Shown piece by piece: positions 1-12,420 of a DNA stretch of 64,000 nucleotides. The DNA lies in contig CP150569.1 in assembly GCA_049487715.1 (NCBI GenBank), positions 186,001 to 250,000 on the forward strand. The letters are read 5' to 3'. The DNA is from Pycnococcus provasolii. Lineage: Eukaryota > Chlorophyta > Pseudoscourfieldiophyceae > Pseudoscourfieldiales. Under the pieces are notes generated by a model that saw nothing but the letters and a program-made list of their open reading frames with translations, did not search any database and had not been told where the DNA came from. The first letter of the stretch is position 1, and every line of letters begins with the position of its first letter. A program made the translations under genes and the position numbers.

Positions 1-604
1 GGTTTTGCACCTACGGGTACCCCTTTACAGGATTTTCGACTTTGTACCCGTAGTAATTTTCTTCTCGTTGTGGGCAGGAAGGTGGGCAAGACGCATCAAG
101 AGGCGCAAGGCTGGTACCGGGTAGGGGTGGGCTAGCACTGAATAATGAGACGGCCTTGCAAGCTCTGATAGGCAAGCTCGGAAGACAGTTTGGGACAGGT
201 GGCACCTCCGAGGCTCAACCTCCAATAAGGCTCTACTGTAGTACTAAACCTTAGGATAGTCTACCTTTATGGCTTTATCAGGCTCTCTACCCTATTATCA
301 GTCCCCGTAGTGGTATCAGGCTTAAACTAGGTCCAAATTAATTGGGGGGAAACTTAAGGTAGTCCCCCGACCAATTCTGTCGACCAATTCTGGAGTTGCT
401 CCCAATCTGGACCTATTTTCCCCGTAGGGGCTTGGATTAATTAACCCCTCCCCAACCAACCTCCCACTACCGGGTACCTTCCTAGCGGGTGCCAGGATAC
501 CCCCCCGGCTGCCCGGGCAGCCGGGGGTTCGTTGTTCGTTGTTATTATTCTTCTCAAGAGCAGCCACTCGTCTTAAGCTGGTCAACGTCGTCCCTTGCGT
601 GCTC
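1..604. other. intergenic, no gene seen
   Basis: No supported coding region. The short open frames here have poor composition and no family signal. The stretch carries short direct and inverted snippets such as ggatagtcta near 253, which resemble snippets in other intergenic parts of the window (near 62110 and 35775). Confidence 0.5.
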
Positions 605-1663
605 ATGTCGTCGGCCTTTGATGGTGAGGGTGAGGGTGAGGCGACAGTGGGTGCGACTTTAGATGATGTGGTGCCCCTTCATGATTCGTTAGGTGGGTTA
701 GGCCTTATGGAAGCGCGTGCATACTACACGGGCCTGACGGGATGTAGTAGTTTGGAAGATGACTTTGTTGCGAATCAAACGGGAGGAGGAGGAGGAGGAG
801 GAGTTGGAGGAGGGGTGGTGGTGGCAAGCGCGAAACCGCCGAGATGGGCAAGCTCGAGACTGCCGAGACTGCAGCGCGTTCCGTACGTGCCGCAAGCAAG
901 ACGGACGAACGAGCCGAGAAAAACCAACAGCGCGCGTCCTGCGGCAACGAAGCCAACGTCGCCGCCGAGGCCACCGAGGTCAGCAACGCCGCGTGCAGGA
1001 GGTGCGTCGTCGGTGTCCCCTCCAAGACGGCGCGTCAGTGACGGAAGCACGTACTCCGTCAAGTACTTTGGCGAGGCGCAGGGTGGACAACTTGGCGTGC
1101 TGTCACGCACACGGCGCATGGCGAGTGCGATTCCAAACAAGGCTTTGACAGACGGCAGTGCAATTCCGTCGTCAACTTCGGCGACAGTGGTAAGCCAACC
1201 GCTCGCTGGCGGCGACCAGGAGGAGCCGGTGGACATGGAGAAGAGGGAGGCGGAGCTCATGCAGTCACTCATCGACCACTCGTCGGAGCGCACGTGGGTA
1301 GCGCACGGTTTTCTCTTCTCACAGCCTCTTCGTTCGAATGCTCGGTTGCGTTCGAGCGAGGCTGCGACACCGAAGACGTCAGGCATTCCAGCATACCGCG
1401 GCACGTCTGCACCACCGACGCGCGCTCGAGCTCGCAGTCATGCGAAGCAGCGCCCTGCAATCAAACCACCTCCTCGCGGCACGGTTGCCAAGAGCAAATT
1501 TCGGGAGAGCGGCCCGTACATTTTCGGCAGCATCGCCGGATGGAAGATCGCCCCTAATTTTCAGTGCGCTCGCACGTACGGGCCTGCGCTCGACAACCGA
1601 AATCCTTCGGGAAAACCTCTGCACGCCACCGTGACGGGTGAGACGAGCGTTGGCTTTTTGTAA
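605..1663 (+). CDS. uncharacterised basic, Pro/Arg/Ser-rich protein (352 aa)
   Basis: The frame is open from a non-ATG codon at 539, but the first ATG is at 605 and gives a start MSSAFDGEGEGE. A poly-Gly run lies near residues 60-72. A long Pro/Arg/Ser/Ala-rich, probably disordered stretch follows to about residue 150. After that come two less repetitive blocks: SVKYFGEAQGGQLGVLSRTR, and a helix-like stretch EPVDMEKREAELMQSLIDHS followed by W-V-A-H-G-F. The C-terminal 50 residues (GPYIFGSIAGWKIAPNF...) look folded and are not repetitive. I do not recognise a family. The ORF is much longer than expected by chance in this composition, and codon use matches the other long genes. No function is assigned. 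Confidence 0.65.
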   Translation: MSSAFDGEGEGEATVGATLDDVVPLHDSLGGLGLMEARAYYTGLTGCSSLEDDFVANQTGGGGGGGVGGGVVVASAKPPRWASSRLPRLQRVPYVPQARRTNEPRKTNSARPAATKPTSPPRPPRSATPRAGGASSVSPPRRRVSDGSTYSVKYFGEAQGGQLGVLSRTRRMASAIPNKALTDGSAIPSSTSATVVSQPLAGGDQEEPVDMEKREAELMQSLIDHSSERTWVAHGFLFSQPLRSNARLRSSEAATPKTSGIPAYRGTSAPPTRARARSHAKQRPAIKPPPRGTVAKSKFRESGPYIFGSIAGWKIAPNFQCARTYGPALDNRNPSGKPLHATVTGETSVGFL

Positions 1664-1869
1664 CACAACTTTTACGTACCCTACTTATCAGTAAAAAAAA
1701 TAGCGATATCGATATATTAAACAAATAAACTAATATCTCATCTTCAAAGCGAATCTTACCACAGACAACTTAATCTTATGTCTGAATGGGAGACTCAAAG
1801 ACGTCTGCTTCTTAAATACGCCGCCGCGTAAGGCTTATAAAGCAGACCAAACAATTGACCACGTTATTG

Positions 1870-2283
1870 TCATCGCCACCACCCCCACGGGAACTCGTTG
1901 TTTTCGTCACCCGAAGATCCGTCACCAAACGGGTGGTCGTTATCACTGTCGTCTCCCCCCGTCGTCCTGCTGAGGTGCGTACGTCTCTTTTGTTTGCGTC
2001 TCGCCGCCGACGACGTGATGGACGCCGGAACAGAACGCGGCGTCTTCCACGTGGTGGTAAAGGAGGTGCGTCTCTTCACCGCACTGGATGACGATCTCCC
2101 TAACCCACCACTGTCCCTCTTGGAATGATGATCCCCAGGGGGGGAACCACACCTGAAAGACGAAGGACCACCGCTGTCACCTCTGGCGACCACTGAGGAG
2201 GTATTATTGTAGGTGCTAAGACCACACACCACACCACCACCACCACCACCAAACGACGAACGAGCAAGGACGCCAGCGAGCAT
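1870..2283 (-). CDS. small basic, probably nuclear protein (137 aa), unrecognised
   Basis: The frame extends upstream to 2373 from a non-ATG codon; the first ATG is at 2283 (MLAGVLARSS). The protein has a Gly run near residues 12-17, a basic middle segment with AARRKQKRR, which looks like a nuclear localisation signal, and an acidic tail DDSDNDHPFGDGSSGDENNE ending in WGWWR. No family is recognised. It could be a small nuclear factor or a chance ORF in low-complexity DNA. The basic cluster followed by an acidic tail is the main argument that it is real. Confidence 0.4.
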   Translation of the reverse strand: MLAGVLARSSFGGGGGGVVCGLSTYNNTSSVVARGDSGGPSSFRCGSPPGDHHSKRDSGGLGRSSSSAVKRRTSFTTTWKTPRSVPASITSSAARRKQKRRTHLSRTTGGDDSDNDHPFGDGSSGDENNEFPWGWWR

Positions 2284-3646
2284 TGTGCACAGTTGGGGAG
2301 CAAAACGCAAAACGCGTTGAGAATGATCGAAATGCTGAAGTGTCACTGTGGCCCTCAACCGAAAAAAAAGCACGAAACTTCTCCCCCCTCATATGTAATC
2401 CGGACCATGAAAGGATCCCGAAAATTCCCGTTCCCCCTCCTCGTTGGGATTTGGGCGCGATTTCCATTGGCTACTTATACATAGAAAAACGCAGCTGCAC
2501 AGCACAGCTTGCTCCTTTTCGTCAAGACTCAAGGCAACGGCAATGATAGGCCCCAGCACGCTCCACGATTTTGTTTTTCAAGTGGTTGCGTTGCTCTCAG
2601 TGGGTGTGTTTCCGTTTCCCACGCGCTTCCTGGGATTCTCGCTGGAGGAGGGAGCACCGCATAAAAAAGAAAAACTCATGAGGGTCTCCGTCAATGACCC
2701 GTGCGTGGAAGAGAGAAAAAGGTGCCCGCTTCGTCAAAGCGCGGCATTCAGCTGGGAGAGATCTCTCCATCGGAAGCAAGCTCGGCAGGCTGCGCGATAC
2801 GCTACCCGGGTACCCTCTCCGAGCTTTACGTCGACCTTTTTCGTTTTTTTTTTACGGGACACTTTATCGTATCAGGTCAGGAATATCTCACGCGTTTCGT
2901 TTCGTTTCGTTTCGTTTCGTTTCGTGCCCAGGTAATACGTTTATGATACAGTACATAGGCCTTCCTACGGGACTCGTACATGGTAGACTGTCGTTGGAAC
3001 CGGAGGGGATGAACCGGATGATCAGGCTACTTTACGAAGGAAGGAGGCTGGGAGAAAGAAACAGGGAGGCGGAGACAGAAAAGTCGCCAAGGGGAGAAAA
3101 GAACACCCTCTGTCGTCCTCCCCACCAGTACCCGGTAAGGATCGTTGTTGGGTCAAGGATCGGGAGGTCAATGCAAGTGGTCAATGCCTCCGCGAGGGAT
3201 CTCCCCAATCCCACAATTATCAATCACAAGTAGTACTATGGACCAGTTGCCAGTGGACACCTGCGAGAGTGCGAGTTGCCATTTTTTAATTTTTTTAAGT
3301 TGGAGGAAACCTTCGGATGGGCGAGTGGATGACTGGATGGTCGGGGCCCCAAGGGGGTCGGGCATCGGGCAAGGGGGGCGTTGAGGGGGGAGGGCTCATC
3401 AGGTCACCGGAGGCCAGTCCAGTCAGTCAAGTCAAGTCAACAACCCCCCTCCATTTCATCCATTTCCTCCCAATTAATTGAGTTCCCGGGCGTCCCCCAA
3501 ACTCCGTCCCCACCACCATTACTATTCATTTCCCCGGCCGGAACATAACATGTCAACAACAACAATCAGCTTCCAAGCACGTGTCTCGGTCGTCTCGTGT
3601 GGTGGCCTCTCGTCTAGTCTTGCGTGAACACGCCTGTGACGCACTC
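2284..3646. other. intergenic, 1.36 kb, no supported gene
   Basis: Several ORFs of 60-180 codons overlap here on both strands, but none has a recognisable domain or a convincing start. The stretch contains a pentanucleotide array (2895-2925) and AT-richer patches just upstream of the EF-hand gene, which probably include that gene's promoter and 5' UTR. Confidence 0.5.
2895..2925. repeat. TTTCG microsatellite, about 6 units
   Basis: The five-base unit TTTCG is repeated about six times without interruption. It lies in intergenic DNA with no associated gene. Confidence 0.9.
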
Positions 3647-4473
3647 ATGACCTCTGCATTGATTTCCTCGGGAAGAGGACGATCAGGCTCGTCTAAGTCC
3701 TCGTCCTCATTTCAGCCTGTGACTTCGCTTGATAAGCTAGCGTCGTTATCCAATTTAGTGAGAGAACAGGCCACGCAGCTTATCCAGGATGGCGCGGTCG
3801 TATTCGGAAACGCCGCGTTAGGTGGGGTCGTCACCACACCCAGAGGAGGAACGCAAAGACGAGTCGCGAAAAATACAGAACAACTTAAGGCGATGTGCAA
3901 CCAACCGAAGACAACGACGGTAGAACATGAGACTTTCGTTGACCAGCGTGGCCGTGAAACAGGTCCAACGACGACGGCCGTGCACCAAGCTGCCTCTCGT
4001 CAACCTGCGCCGCCGACAAAATCAAGGACGGCCAGAGGCGCGCAGACGGAACGCGGCCCGAGGCGGGTGCCTGTTCCTCACTTTGCGGTGCACGGCAGAC
4101 GCGTCGCGGCGGACGAACTCCTGCTCGCGAAGTGCAAACAGAAGACGCACGTCAGCGCGGGGTCAACGGCGTGTCTCACTAAGCTGCTCAGCGCCTTTCG
4201 TCGAGCAGACCCAGGACGAACGGGTTTCGTGGATGCAAGGCGATTTCGACTCGCGCTCTCCGAATTTCTTCTCGGACTGACAGAAACGCAAACGGACACG
4301 TTCTTTCGTGCGTACGCAGGAACAGGGGGGCACCTCGACTATGACGACTTTGTTAGGCGCATCGTGTACCGCGACCGCACCGTCGACATGTCGGCAGGAG
4401 GCAACTCCACCATCGCTTGGGGTGCGCCACGACCAGCAGCGGCATCGAAACGTGCGACAAATGCGGGCAACGA

Positions 4474-4513
<40 letters not shown>

Positions 4514-6898
4514 AGCAACAACATGAACGTGAACGACTTCAGCGCGTTCCTTCAAAACCAAACGCGACGCAACATGCACGCAAGACTCGATCCGGCACCT
4601 GCGGAGCCAGCAACGCACGGGGGTGGTGGTGCGCTTGCAGTGCGTCGTGCCTTTCGCCTGTGCGACGCCGATCGAAAGGGTGCACTCACGTTCGATGAGT
4701 TTGCGAGCGCGGTGGAAATGCTTGGGTACGACCACGACATGAGCGTGATTCGCAAATTGTTTGCCGCGCACACAAAATCTGGGGAAGTGGAGATGGACTT
4801 TCGTGGCTTTCTTGCTGCTGCATCAGGTGCCGCAAATGTTCGGTCGACGCCCCCGCGCGAGCTCAATGCCACGCAACTTCGCCTGCGCCTGGAGAATCGC
4901 TTCGGAAGCGTGCGATCTGCATTTCGGACATTCGATCGCAACAAGACGGGACGTCTCGAGGCGCAGGAGCTTGCAGATCTTCTCGTCGACGAGTCTGGCG
5001 ATGATCCGGACCCGCGTCTGGTGGCAAATCTGCTTCGCGAGTACAACAATGGGGGCGGTCTCACATTTAATGACCTCGCACGCATGCTGGACGTCAACGA
5101 GGTTGGCTTTGGCACGGAGTTGGAGAAAGCGTCAAATCGGCGCAAGGAGGAGCGCGACGCGATGCACCAAGCGAAGGCCAAGGAGGTGGCGCGTCGCGAG
5201 GCTGTGGCACGCCACGCGCGCGCGCCGCCCGAGCTCGAGGCGGCGGTGACGTCCAAGCTGGAGCAGGGAAGTCGAGCAGCTGCGTCGAAATTCCGGCGTG
5301 ATGTCTTGAAAAGTCTAAGCGGTGGCGGCGATGCAACGAGCGTGCTGAGGGATGCACTCAACAACCTCGGCGTGGAGGCGACGAATCTCGAGCTCGTCGC
5401 GCTCGTGCGGCGGTACGCACGTCCTGGGGGCATTGACGGGCGCCGATTTGTTGACAGCGTGCTCCCTCGCGACTTCCTCACGGCGCGCGACGCGCTCCGT
5501 CAGCGCCTCGACAGCCACGCGGCTGAGCGCGTGATTGCGTTGGAGGATGTTCTGGATGAGGAGATTGGCATTGACGAGCACGGCTATGTCGATGCCGTTC
5601 GCGCGGAGCGAGCTTGCCACGACCTCGGATTTGCGCAGGCTGCCAAGGCTTGCGTGGGAGAGCGTGAGGTCGAGGTAAGTCGGCTACTCACGGTGGCGCA
5701 GGCGGACGCGAACGCCTCGGCGCGCGCTGATGCGGATGCGCGCGCTGCGGCTGGCGAGAGCCGAGGAATCTTGGAGAACTTCATGCGACGTCGCGCGGCT
5801 CCGATTCGGCGCAAGCCGGAGAGCGAGTACGACCCTCACGTCGGCGCGAGCGGCGTGCTGGCTCAGCTGCAGGATAAGATTACCGGACTGACGCAGAGCA
5901 ACACGGGGCAGGGTGAGTTTGCCGCGGCGCACGCGTTTTTTGGCAGGTTCATGGGTGGAGCTCGCTGGCTGAAGCACGACGACCTGTTCCGCCGGTTGGA
6001 GCAGCTGAATGTGGTGTGCACGGCACGCGATCGCAAGGCTCTTCTTCGTCACCTGGATCCCAAAAACATCGGACGAATCAGCAGGAATACGCTGGTGGAT
6101 GCCTGCCTGGTGCGGTACGGCGACGAGATGTACAAGCCTGGAAGCTTCATGCGCGGCTTCAAGGATAGCGTGAAGGTGGACGGGAAGTCGCTGCGTCGCG
6201 CGTTTCAGCAGGTGGATGCCGACCGCAGCGGGTTTTTGGATGCGCACGAATTGCCCATGGTGTGCGCGGCTGCTCACATTGACATTGATCCTGAGGATCT
6301 GGAGAGGATTGTGCAGAAGTGTGACGAGGATGGTGACGGGAGAATCAGCGCGGACGAGTTTGCCGCGATGCTGAGAAGTTCGGACATCACGAACATAGAC
6401 TTGAGCCAGCGTAACACGACGCAGCGTCGAAAGTACAACGCGGAGCCTAGGCAGAACCACGTCGTGGATATGGATGTCGTTCGTGAGGATCTGACGGACA
6501 CGTCGGGGCAGAGCTTGCTGGACGACTGGAGGATGGCAAGGGGGGAGAACATTCACGACACGTACGTGCGCATGGGTGGCGACGGCAGAAGAGTTCCCAC
6601 TCCCGATCATCAGCTGAAGTCGAGAGCATTCTTTGAGAGCAACTACCCGAAAAGTCCACCGAAGAAGGAGGATGATGGAGGACCACGGTACGATGCGTAT
6701 CACGGTGTGGTGAAGAGTCGCACGAGGGAAAGAGAGGAGAGGGAGAGGGAGACGCCGTGGCAAAAAGAGCAGCGACGCATTTTAACTCCTAGGAGGAGAG
6801 ATCATGCCGACGTTGCCAGAGCACAGGCGGTGGCGTCGAGCTTTAATAATTTTAGGGGTGGTGCATTTGGTGGTGCGGTGACACCAAGAGGAATGTGA
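3647..6898 (+). CDS. large multi-EF-hand calcium-binding protein (1083 aa), EFCAB6-like
   Basis: One long exon. The open frame starts at 3581 with a non-ATG codon, so the first ATG at 3647 is chosen. EF-hand-like helices with D-x-[DN]-x-G-type loops are visible near residues 180-205 (DPGRTGFVD), 335-355 (DADRKGALTFDEF), 425-445 (DRNKTGRLEAQEL), 853-870 (DADRSGFLDAHEL) and 892-905 (DEDGDGRISADEF). The last pair looks fully competent for Ca2+; the earlier loops lack some acidic ligands. A run of 12 Asp sits near residue 275. The C-terminus is basic and Arg/Glu-rich. Many degenerate EF-hands spread over about 1000 residues resemble EFCAB6 and other ciliary or axonemal Ca2+ proteins; the ciliary role is inference. 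It ends five bases before the convergent IBtk-like ORF. Confidence 0.85.
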
Positions 6899-6903
6899 TT
6901 ATA

Positions 6904-7371
6904 TTAGTAAGTAAACTTACTTACAGTGCTATTGTTGATTGTGTTGACAGTGGGGCCGAGGAGGAGTACCGCGTCGAGATTTCCAAGCACGACACCTGCA
7001 CACAATTTCCACAGCCGCTCGGAGTCGAGATAATATGCATACTCGAGAGCATCCATCGCCGCGCGTGGTTCGGTGATGCTTCGCATCACTGCATCTTCCG
7101 CGAGACTGCGAAGTGTTCCCTGCTCGTGCTCCTGCGCCGTGGGCACGTGCGGGTACCAAATCGCCTGCAGTGCGAGTGAATGCTTCTCACCAACGCTGAC
7201 GCGCGTGACGCGCTTCAAACCTGGCACGCGCTCGAAGGTAATGCGAGCGATATCGTCGTCGATTCGCCCATATATATCAAAATGGACGGTCGACCACCGG
7301 CGCCGGACAAAGGAAACATCATTTATAAAATTGTGATGATACATACATGCATGTGGTGAGTTCAGCGTCAT
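6904..7371 (-). CDS. IBtk/RCC1-BTB-like fragment (155 aa), possibly a truncated gene
   Basis: The first ATG in frame is at 7371 (MTLNSPHACMYHHN). The middle contains VSVGEKHSLALQ, the GxxHSLAL signature of an RCC1-type propeller blade. It is followed after about 45 residues by ALEYAYYLDSERLWKLCAGV, which resembles the helical segment after BTB domains (Y-A-D-x-x-x-L-x-x-L-C). That order is the one found in IBtk-like RCC1-BTB proteins, but here there is only one blade and no BTB core, so this is probably a remnant or the 3' exon of a larger gene. It ends five bases from the EF-hand gene's stop and starts 34 bases from the next gene's stop. The family call is inference. Confidence 0.45.
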   Translation of the reverse strand: MTLNSPHACMYHHNFINDVSFVRRRWSTVHFDIYGRIDDDIARITFERVPGLKRVTRVSVGEKHSLALQAIWYPHVPTAQEHEQGTLRSLAEDAVMRSITEPRAAMDALEYAYYLDSERLWKLCAGVVLGNLDAVLLLGPTVNTINNSTVSKFTY

Positions 7372-7405
7372 GATCAAATATATATGTGTGTGTGTTACAT
7401 GCTAG

Positions 7406-8884
7406 CTATGGCGTGAGAATACGCTTCAAGCGGCGATTAAAGTCCGGGGGATCGAGGCGCTGCGGAGATCGCAGGAGCGTGTGAATCTTCGGGTACGGAG
7501 GAGATGACGATGACGTGGATGTGGATGTGGATGTGGGGGTGGTGCTGTTGTTGTGGTACGTCAGCGAGACGGTGGACGGGCTTGGCTGAATGGTGGCGGT
7601 GGCGGTGGAGGGTATGGGAATGGTGGTGGCGGTGGCGGTGGCGGCAGTGGTGGTGGTGGGTATGACGGCCTTGCTGTTGTCCTCCGGCCAACGATATGCA
7701 CGTGCAGGGCTGAACGAGTACGTGTGCTGCGAGGGTGGCAAGACGGTCGTGGGACTCGACGGTGTGGGTGGTTTCTGCTGCTGCTGCTGCTGTGGTTGCT
7801 GCTGTACTTGTTGTCGTGGCGAGTCTTCGTCCTCGACGAGATGTCGGCCGCAGAAGGGACACGGAACTGGGGATCGTGGTATGTTGTTGTTGATGTGATG
7901 TTTTGCAGAGACAGAGTAGTCCTCGTACGACGTCGTGCTGTGCTCTGATTTGGACGATCTTCTGTCGTCGTCGTCGTCGTCGTCGTCGTCATTATCGAAG
8001 AGTCTTCGCTTCGTGGTGGCGTTCGCCTCGGCCGCAACGTCGTTGTGGGCCACGGCACTGCACCCTCCGCTGGATATGGGCGAGACGGGTGGCGACGCGT
8101 CGTCGGGAAGTGGTGAGCCCATCGCGAGAGGCGACAGAAACCTCGCGGGAGGCGGCTGTGTTTGCAGCGTGCGGAAGAACGACGTGGGTGACGATGTTTC
8201 GTTTGGGTCAGGTGGTGTTGACGGCGGCTTCCACAAGGCTGTATTTTTGATCCAGGATCCGACATTCGTCGTGTTTTCCTTTTCCGCTTCCGCGCGAAGG
8301 AACGGCGACGACTGCGGCAGAAGATGAGTTGGTTGTTGTTGTTGTTGTTGTTGTTGGAAGATGGTGGAGGTGTCAGGCAGGTCGGCGAGGCGGAACGGGT
8401 TCTTGATGGGTGGTGGTGGTGGTGGTGTGGTTGGTTGTTGTTGTTGTTGTTGATGTTGATGATGACTGCTGCCCAAGGGACTGTGCAAGCTGAGAGCCAG
8501 GGTAAGAGCCAGAGCGTCACCAACGTCGTCGGCGTTATCTCCCCACCGAGCAGCCAGCAAGTCGAGCGCTGTGCAGTCTGCCGATGATGATGATGATGAT
8601 GATGTCGACGACCCGAGACGAGAATGGGTGGATGTTGTCGTTGCAGGTGCAGGTGCATGTGCATGTGCAGACGACGACGATTCTTTGTGGTTGAACATGT
8701 GCAAGCTCGTTAAGTTTTTGATGAGCAGTTCGGAAGATGTGTCATGAGCAGAAGCTGAGGAAGCTGAGCCCACCGCACCACCACCACCACCACCACCACC
8801 ACCACCACCACCACCGGCACCACCACCACCACCACCTGCTGATTCTGTGTTTGCGGCCGCCAACGACGACACCGACAACATCAT
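7406..8884 (-). CDS. low-complexity Gln/Ser/Pro/Asp-rich protein with one CPFC motif (492 aa)
   Basis: A continuous ORF from ATG 8884 (MMLSVSSLAAANTES). It is dominated by homopolymer tracts: Gly near the start, then Ser, Gln and Pro runs, a run of 9-10 Asp, and Ser/Thr-Pro. Between them are less biased islands: TSSELLIKNLTSLHMFN near residues 50-66, SPVPCPFCGRHLVEDED with a single CxxC knuckle near residue 342, and the C-terminus IHTLLRSPQRLDPPDFNRRLKRILTP, which looks like a basic terminal helix. No known domain is recognised. Composition suggests a disordered regulatory or transcription-associated protein, but that is only a guess from composition. Confidence 0.6.
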   Translation of the reverse strand: MMLSVSSLAAANTESAGGGGGGAGGGGGGGGGGGGGAVGSASSASAHDTSSELLIKNLTSLHMFNHKESSSSAHAHAPAPATTTSTHSRLGSSTSSSSSSSADCTALDLLAARWGDNADDVGDALALTLALSLHSPLGSSHHQHQQQQQQPTTPPPPPPIKNPFRLADLPDTSTIFQQQQQQQQPTHLLPQSSPFLRAEAEKENTTNVGSWIKNTALWKPPSTPPDPNETSSPTSFFRTLQTQPPPARFLSPLAMGSPLPDDASPPVSPISSGGCSAVAHNDVAAEANATTKRRLFDNDDDDDDDDDRRSSKSEHSTTSYEDYSVSAKHHINNNIPRSPVPCPFCGRHLVEDEDSPRQQVQQQPQQQQQQKPPTPSSPTTVLPPSQHTYSFSPARAYRWPEDNSKAVIPTTTTAATATATTIPIPSTATATIQPSPSTVSLTYHNNSTTPTSTSTSTSSSSPPYPKIHTLLRSPQRLDPPDFNRRLKRILTP

Positions 8885-10227
8885 CACGACTACTTACGCG
8901 ATCGATCGATGGGAAAAATTTTCAGGGGGGGGGGGATTGTAAAATTCAACTCCGTCTGTTTGGAACTCAAATGGAACTTTTTACGCGCGCGCGTAAAAAA
9001 ACTTAAAAATAACTTCCCTCAGAGGAGATTTTTCAAGAGATTCCAGGCTGGCATTTTTGGTTTCGCGCGCGTTTTTTTCCCTTTCCTTTCCTCATCTCTC
9101 ATCTCTCTGAGCAACTCCGACTTTTCTCACAGGCCACAGCAATCGTTCCTTGGTGTTGTTGGCTCCATTACAGCATGCATGTTGGGGTGGGTGCCTCTGT
9201 TGAACATAACTTTATGCTTCGACGGAACTTGTTCGACTGCCAAACTTTTTTCCCTAGGGTAGCCTTCCTGCTTTTATGGACTTGGCAAACGGCCAAGATG
9301 GTCCCAGATTGCCAGAGGGGGAGTGGAGTGTTAACGTTTCACAAAGCACCCCTAGGTGGAGAGGGGAGACGAGTGTGCCAACTCTCCTCCCAAAAAAACT
9401 CAAAAACTCACAAAAGCATCTCGAAGTTCGTCTTCCAACCTTCGAAGCTGGGCTAATGACGAATGTCGACACTCGATACTCGACAACAGAGTGCTGGACA
9501 ACACAACACAACACAACACAACACAACACGGCAAGGCAAGGCAAGCAAGGAGACGAAAGGCGAGGCGGCCAGACACCAGACACCTAGAGAGACGTCTTGC
9601 CGTCTCGGAGGGACGCGAGAGGGACGCGTGCCCCTTGCAAGCGTTGAGAGGGAAGGAAGCGTTCCCTTCCTTCAAACAGAGCGCGAGTCCACGGGGACGA
9701 ATGCGAAAAAGGCCATCTCGTAAAGCGGCGAGGTCGGACTAACGTTAAAAGCGGTGGCGATTAGACGAGGCGGCCAAACGAAAGAAGGAAAGTCGAGGGG
9801 GCAACCAGAAGGAGGCCGAGCAGAGAGACACAACCAAGGTGCCTGCCCAATGCACAAGTGCACAAGGCCACATGCACATGCAAGTGGCCTCGCTCGTGCT
9901 GTGCTGTGCTGTGTGTCTCGCGTCGAGACTCGTTGTTCGAGCACCACAATGTACTCTACAAGCAAGAAGCACCGACTACCGAGACACTCAAGAAGCACTC
10001 CTCGAGTGTCTCTCCTCGAGTCCTCCTAGTGTCGTTTGTGCAACCTCGTTGTCGTTCTCGTTCGAGCAGTACACACCACACTCCCTCGTCGAAGCTCGTC
10101 CTCGTTTGTCGAAGTTCTTCGAACGACTTGCAGTGGTGTTGTCCCGACGCCTCCCCCCCCCCCCCCCCCCCTCCTCTGCCCACACTCGCTCCCTTCCCTC
10201 TTCATTCTTCACTAACACACAACAAAG
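8885..10227. other. intergenic, 1.3 kb, repeat-rich; contains the beta-tubulin promoter side
   Basis: No supported gene. Notable sequence: ACAAC repeats at 9504-9528, alternating purine-rich patches, and an uninterrupted run of 19 C at 10153-10171, about 60 bases before the beta-tubulin ATG. ORFs crossing the region have very biased composition, and one of them overlaps tubulin exon 1 in another frame. Confidence 0.5.
10153..10171. repeat. poly-C run (19 C) upstream of beta-tubulin
   Basis: A single-base run directly visible in the sequence. It lies 56 bases before the tubulin start codon, in the presumed promoter or 5' UTR. Confidence 0.9.
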
Positions 10228-12344
<2,117 letters not shown>

Positions 12345-12420
12345 GCCACCTGCCAGACTTCTTCCTAGGTGAGAGTTCCTTTTTTTCTTAACCGCCGCCG
12401 CGCATAACAAGAACACATTT

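Noticed and set aside
2444-3233. Two overlapping plus-strand ORFs of 163 and 179 codons
   Set aside because: They cross the TTTCG microsatellite, lack recognisable domains, and have no convincing start.
5684-6763. 359-codon antisense ORF opposite the EF-hand gene
   Set aside because: Shadow frame in GC-rich coding DNA; composition is unlike a protein and no domain is seen.
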